From NCBI RefSeq assembly GCF_946886895.1, contig NZ_CAMPJO010000003.1:124001-188000 (forward strand): a stretch of 64,000 bases of DNA, in the 5' to 3' direction. Below are positions 60,615 through 64,000 of this stretch, piece by piece. The first letter of the stretch is position 1. Every line of letters starts with the position of its first letter. Position numbers and translations under genes: made by a program. Below the pieces are notes generated by a model. It had not been told where the DNA came from, made no database searches, and saw only the letters and a list, made by a program, of their open reading frames with translations. This DNA is from an uncultured Marinobacter sp. (GTDB lineage: Bacteria; Pseudomonadota; Gammaproteobacteria; Pseudomonadales; Oleiphilaceae).

Positions 60615-62376
60615 TGCCGTACACCAGCGCAATCACCGTAACGGTGACGGCGCCGACGAACAGGTTCATCGGCAGGCCCACCTTCACAAAGTCCCCGAAC
60701 CGGTACCCACCCGGCCCGAACACCATCATATTGGTCTGGTAGCCCAGCGGCGTGGCAAAGCTGGCGGACGCGGCCATCATCACGGCAATGACGAACGGCT
60801 CGGCCGCCACCCCCATGGCGGATGTCATCGACAGCACCACCGGAATCACCAGCACCGCTGCGGCATTGTTGGTGATCACTTCCGTCAGCACAGACACCGC
60901 AATGTAAACCAGCAGGATGGCCAGCAGAACATGGCCCTGGCTCAAGCCAAGGATGCCGGTGGCGACATAGGCGGCGGCACCGGTTTCGTCAAGGGCGGCG
61001 CCCAAGGCAAACGAGGCTGCAATGGTCAGAACAACCGGGACATCCACGGACTTCTGGGCCTGGCCCACCGAACAGCAGCCACTGAGAATCATCAGGGCAG
61101 CGCCCAGGAGGGCGGCATTGAGCATACTCAGGACGCCGCAGGCCGCCAGCCCGACCAGCACCAGCAACACACCCCAGGACAGCCAGGCACGGTCGTGGCG
61201 TGGCGTTTCTGTCTCCAGATCGTTGATCAGCAGAAAATCCTTGTTATACCGCTGCCGGCTCACGAACGCCGGCCGGGCTTCCAGCAACAACACATCCCCG
61301 GGTTTCAGGCGGATATTGCCGAGATTGCCGGACACTCGCTCACCACCACGGGCCACGGCCAGCACGACCGCACCGTAGCGGTCGCGAAAACGGGCATCGC
61401 GAATGGTCAGGCCCAGCACATCCGACTGCGGCGACAGGGCCGCTTCCACCAGCCGCCGCTCGGCCCGGTCTTTACTCAGACTGGGTTCATCCTCGTGCAC
61501 CGAGGGCACGATACCGTTGATGCGCAGCAAGTCGGAAATAGCCTGGGTATCGCCGGCAAACACCAGCCGGTCACCGCCCCGGAGGCGTTCTTCCGAAGGT
61601 ACTGCCGTGACCACGCTGCCATCACGCTCAATCTCGACCAGATACAACCGTTCCAGTTCCCGCAGCCCGGCCTCGCCAACGGTCTTGCCAACCAGGGGAC
61701 CGTCAAAGGACACCGCCACCTCAAGGGTAAACTCCCGCATGGAACCGAATTTCTGCTGGTCCTTGCGATCCGGCAGGAACCGGGGCATAAACAGCAGCAT
61801 GGCGGTGACACCAATCACCGCGACCGGCAGACCAACGGCGGTAATGGAAAAAATGGAAAAACCCTCCGCACCGGTCAGATGCTGATACTGGCCATTGACC
61901 ACCAGGTTGGTGCTGGTGCCAATCAGCGTCAGGGTGCCACCAAGAATGGCCGAGTAACTCAGGGGAATCATCAGCTTGGAAGGCGCGATACCAATTTTCC
62001 GGGACCAGGCGTGTACTGCCGGAATCATGGTGGCCACCACCGGGGTGTTGTTCAGGAAGCCGCTCAGCAGAGCGACCGGGAGCGCGATACGGGCCTGGGC
62101 GGAACGAACGGTTTTCGGGCTGCGCAACAGGTGATGGACCAGCAGATCCACCCCGCCGGAGTGGTGAATGCCCGCAGCCACCACGAACATGGCCACCACG
62201 GTAATCAGACCACTGTTGCTGAACCCCGACAGAGCCTGCTCCGAGGAAACGATGCCACTGGCGCTCAGCACGACCAGCACACCCATCATCACCAGATGGG
62301 GTGCCTGTCGTCCTGCACTCATGAGTAATAGCGCGCCACCTGCGAGGCCCAGCGCAAACCAGCCTTGCCAGTCCAT
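60601..62376 (-). CDS. SLC13-type (DASS) permease with TrkA-C domains
   Basis: A 591-aa inner-membrane transporter of the divalent anion:sodium symporter superfamily. Two inverted halves each with a hairpin motif: LLSGFLNNTPVVATMIPA and ILGGTLTLIGTSTNLVVNG near 110-170, and the C-terminal VLTEVITNNAAAVLVIPVV and ATPLGYQTNMMVFGPGGYRFGDF. Between them lie two RCK/TrkA-C domains (about 200-370, REFTLEVAVSFDGPLVGKTVGE...). Substrate not predictable; sulfate, dicarboxylates or other anions are possible. Confidence 0.88.
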   Translation of the reverse strand: MDWQGWFALGLAGGALLLMSAGRQAPHLVMMGVLVVLSASGIVSSEQALSGFSNSGLITVVAMFVVAAGIHHSGGVDLLVHHLLRSPKTVRSAQARIALPVALLSGFLNNTPVVATMIPAVHAWSRKIGIAPSKLMIPLSYSAILGGTLTLIGTSTNLVVNGQYQHLTGAEGFSIFSITAVGLPVAVIGVTAMLLFMPRFLPDRKDQQKFGSMREFTLEVAVSFDGPLVGKTVGEAGLRELERLYLVEIERDGSVVTAVPSEERLRGGDRLVFAGDTQAISDLLRINGIVPSVHEDEPSLSKDRAERRLVEAALSPQSDVLGLTIRDARFRDRYGAVVLAVARGGERVSGNLGNIRLKPGDVLLLEARPAFVSRQRYNKDFLLINDLETETPRHDRAWLSWGVLLVLVGLAACGVLSMLNAALLGAALMILSGCCSVGQAQKSVDVPVVLTIAASFALGAALDETGAAAYVATGILGLSQGHVLLAILLVYIAVSVLTEVITNNAAAVLVIPVVLSMTSAMGVAAEPFVIAVMMAASASFATPLGYQTNMMVFGPGGYRFGDFVKVGLPMNLFVGAVTVTVIALVYGISPG

Positions 62377-62470
62377 TCAGGTTCTTCCCGATCAGAAAAC
62401 TGGCAGGATAACGATTTTTTGGAAGTCGTAGAAAGAATAAAGGATGCTGTTTATAGCACCACAACGAATA

Positions 62471-64000
<1,530 letters not shown>

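Overview
The window is an ordinary-looking chromosomal core region of a GC-rich marine-type gammaproteobacterium. Protein sequences and gene order point to a Marinobacter-like member of the Alteromonadales/Oceanospirillales-Pseudomonas side of the class. This placement comes from memory of families and synteny, not from a search. No rRNA, tRNA, prophage, insertion sequence or CRISPR array was seen. Both ends cut a gene: yejK on the left and parE on the right.

Layout. 0-1.2 kb: end of yejK and convergent trmH. 1.6-12 kb: miaB, the ybeZ-ybeY-ybeX-lnt cluster, ybeL, leuS-lptE-holA (tRNA modification, ribosome maturation, envelope lipoproteins, replication). 12-13.2 kb: a small coiled-coil protein and an endonuclease-I-like secreted protein that lacks its catalytic His. 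13.2-17.2 kb: two tandem paralogous acyl-CoA dehydrogenases; the upstream one has a promoter overlapped by a PsrA-like box. 17.3-23.1 kb: a small flagellar-rod-like protein and the biotin operon bioB-F-H-C-D, divergent from comF, with two BirA-like operators. 23.1-27.6 kb: an LhgO-like oxidase, srkA, an unknown membrane protein, cmoA and cmoB.

27.6-64 kb: purA, hisZ, hflC, hflK, hflX, hfq, miaA, mutL, amiB, tsaE, nnr (all minus), then queG, orn, rsgA, motAB, psd, the EF-P module (epmA, efp, epmB), fimW-like, fimX, serB, parC, some small membrane or redox genes, an EAL phosphodiesterase, an SLC13 permease and parE. From memory this follows the Pseudomonas aeruginosa block from purA to parE (about PA4938-PA4967), with the EF-P lysylation module placed between psd and fimW. 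Four genes connected with motility or c-di-GMP (motAB, fimW, fimX, an intact EAL enzyme) lie within about 17 kb.

The most unusual structure is a family of four intergenic elements of nearly constant size (112-113 nt). Each has two 29-nt arms that are complementary to each other but mostly unlike the arms of other copies. The arms enclose a conserved 54-55 nt core with two smaller hairpins. Other points worth checking are a self-contained transcription unit for a 15-20 residue peptide at about 59.0 kb, the tandem BirA sites in bioB/comF, and the endonuclease-I-like protein with a replaced active-site His.
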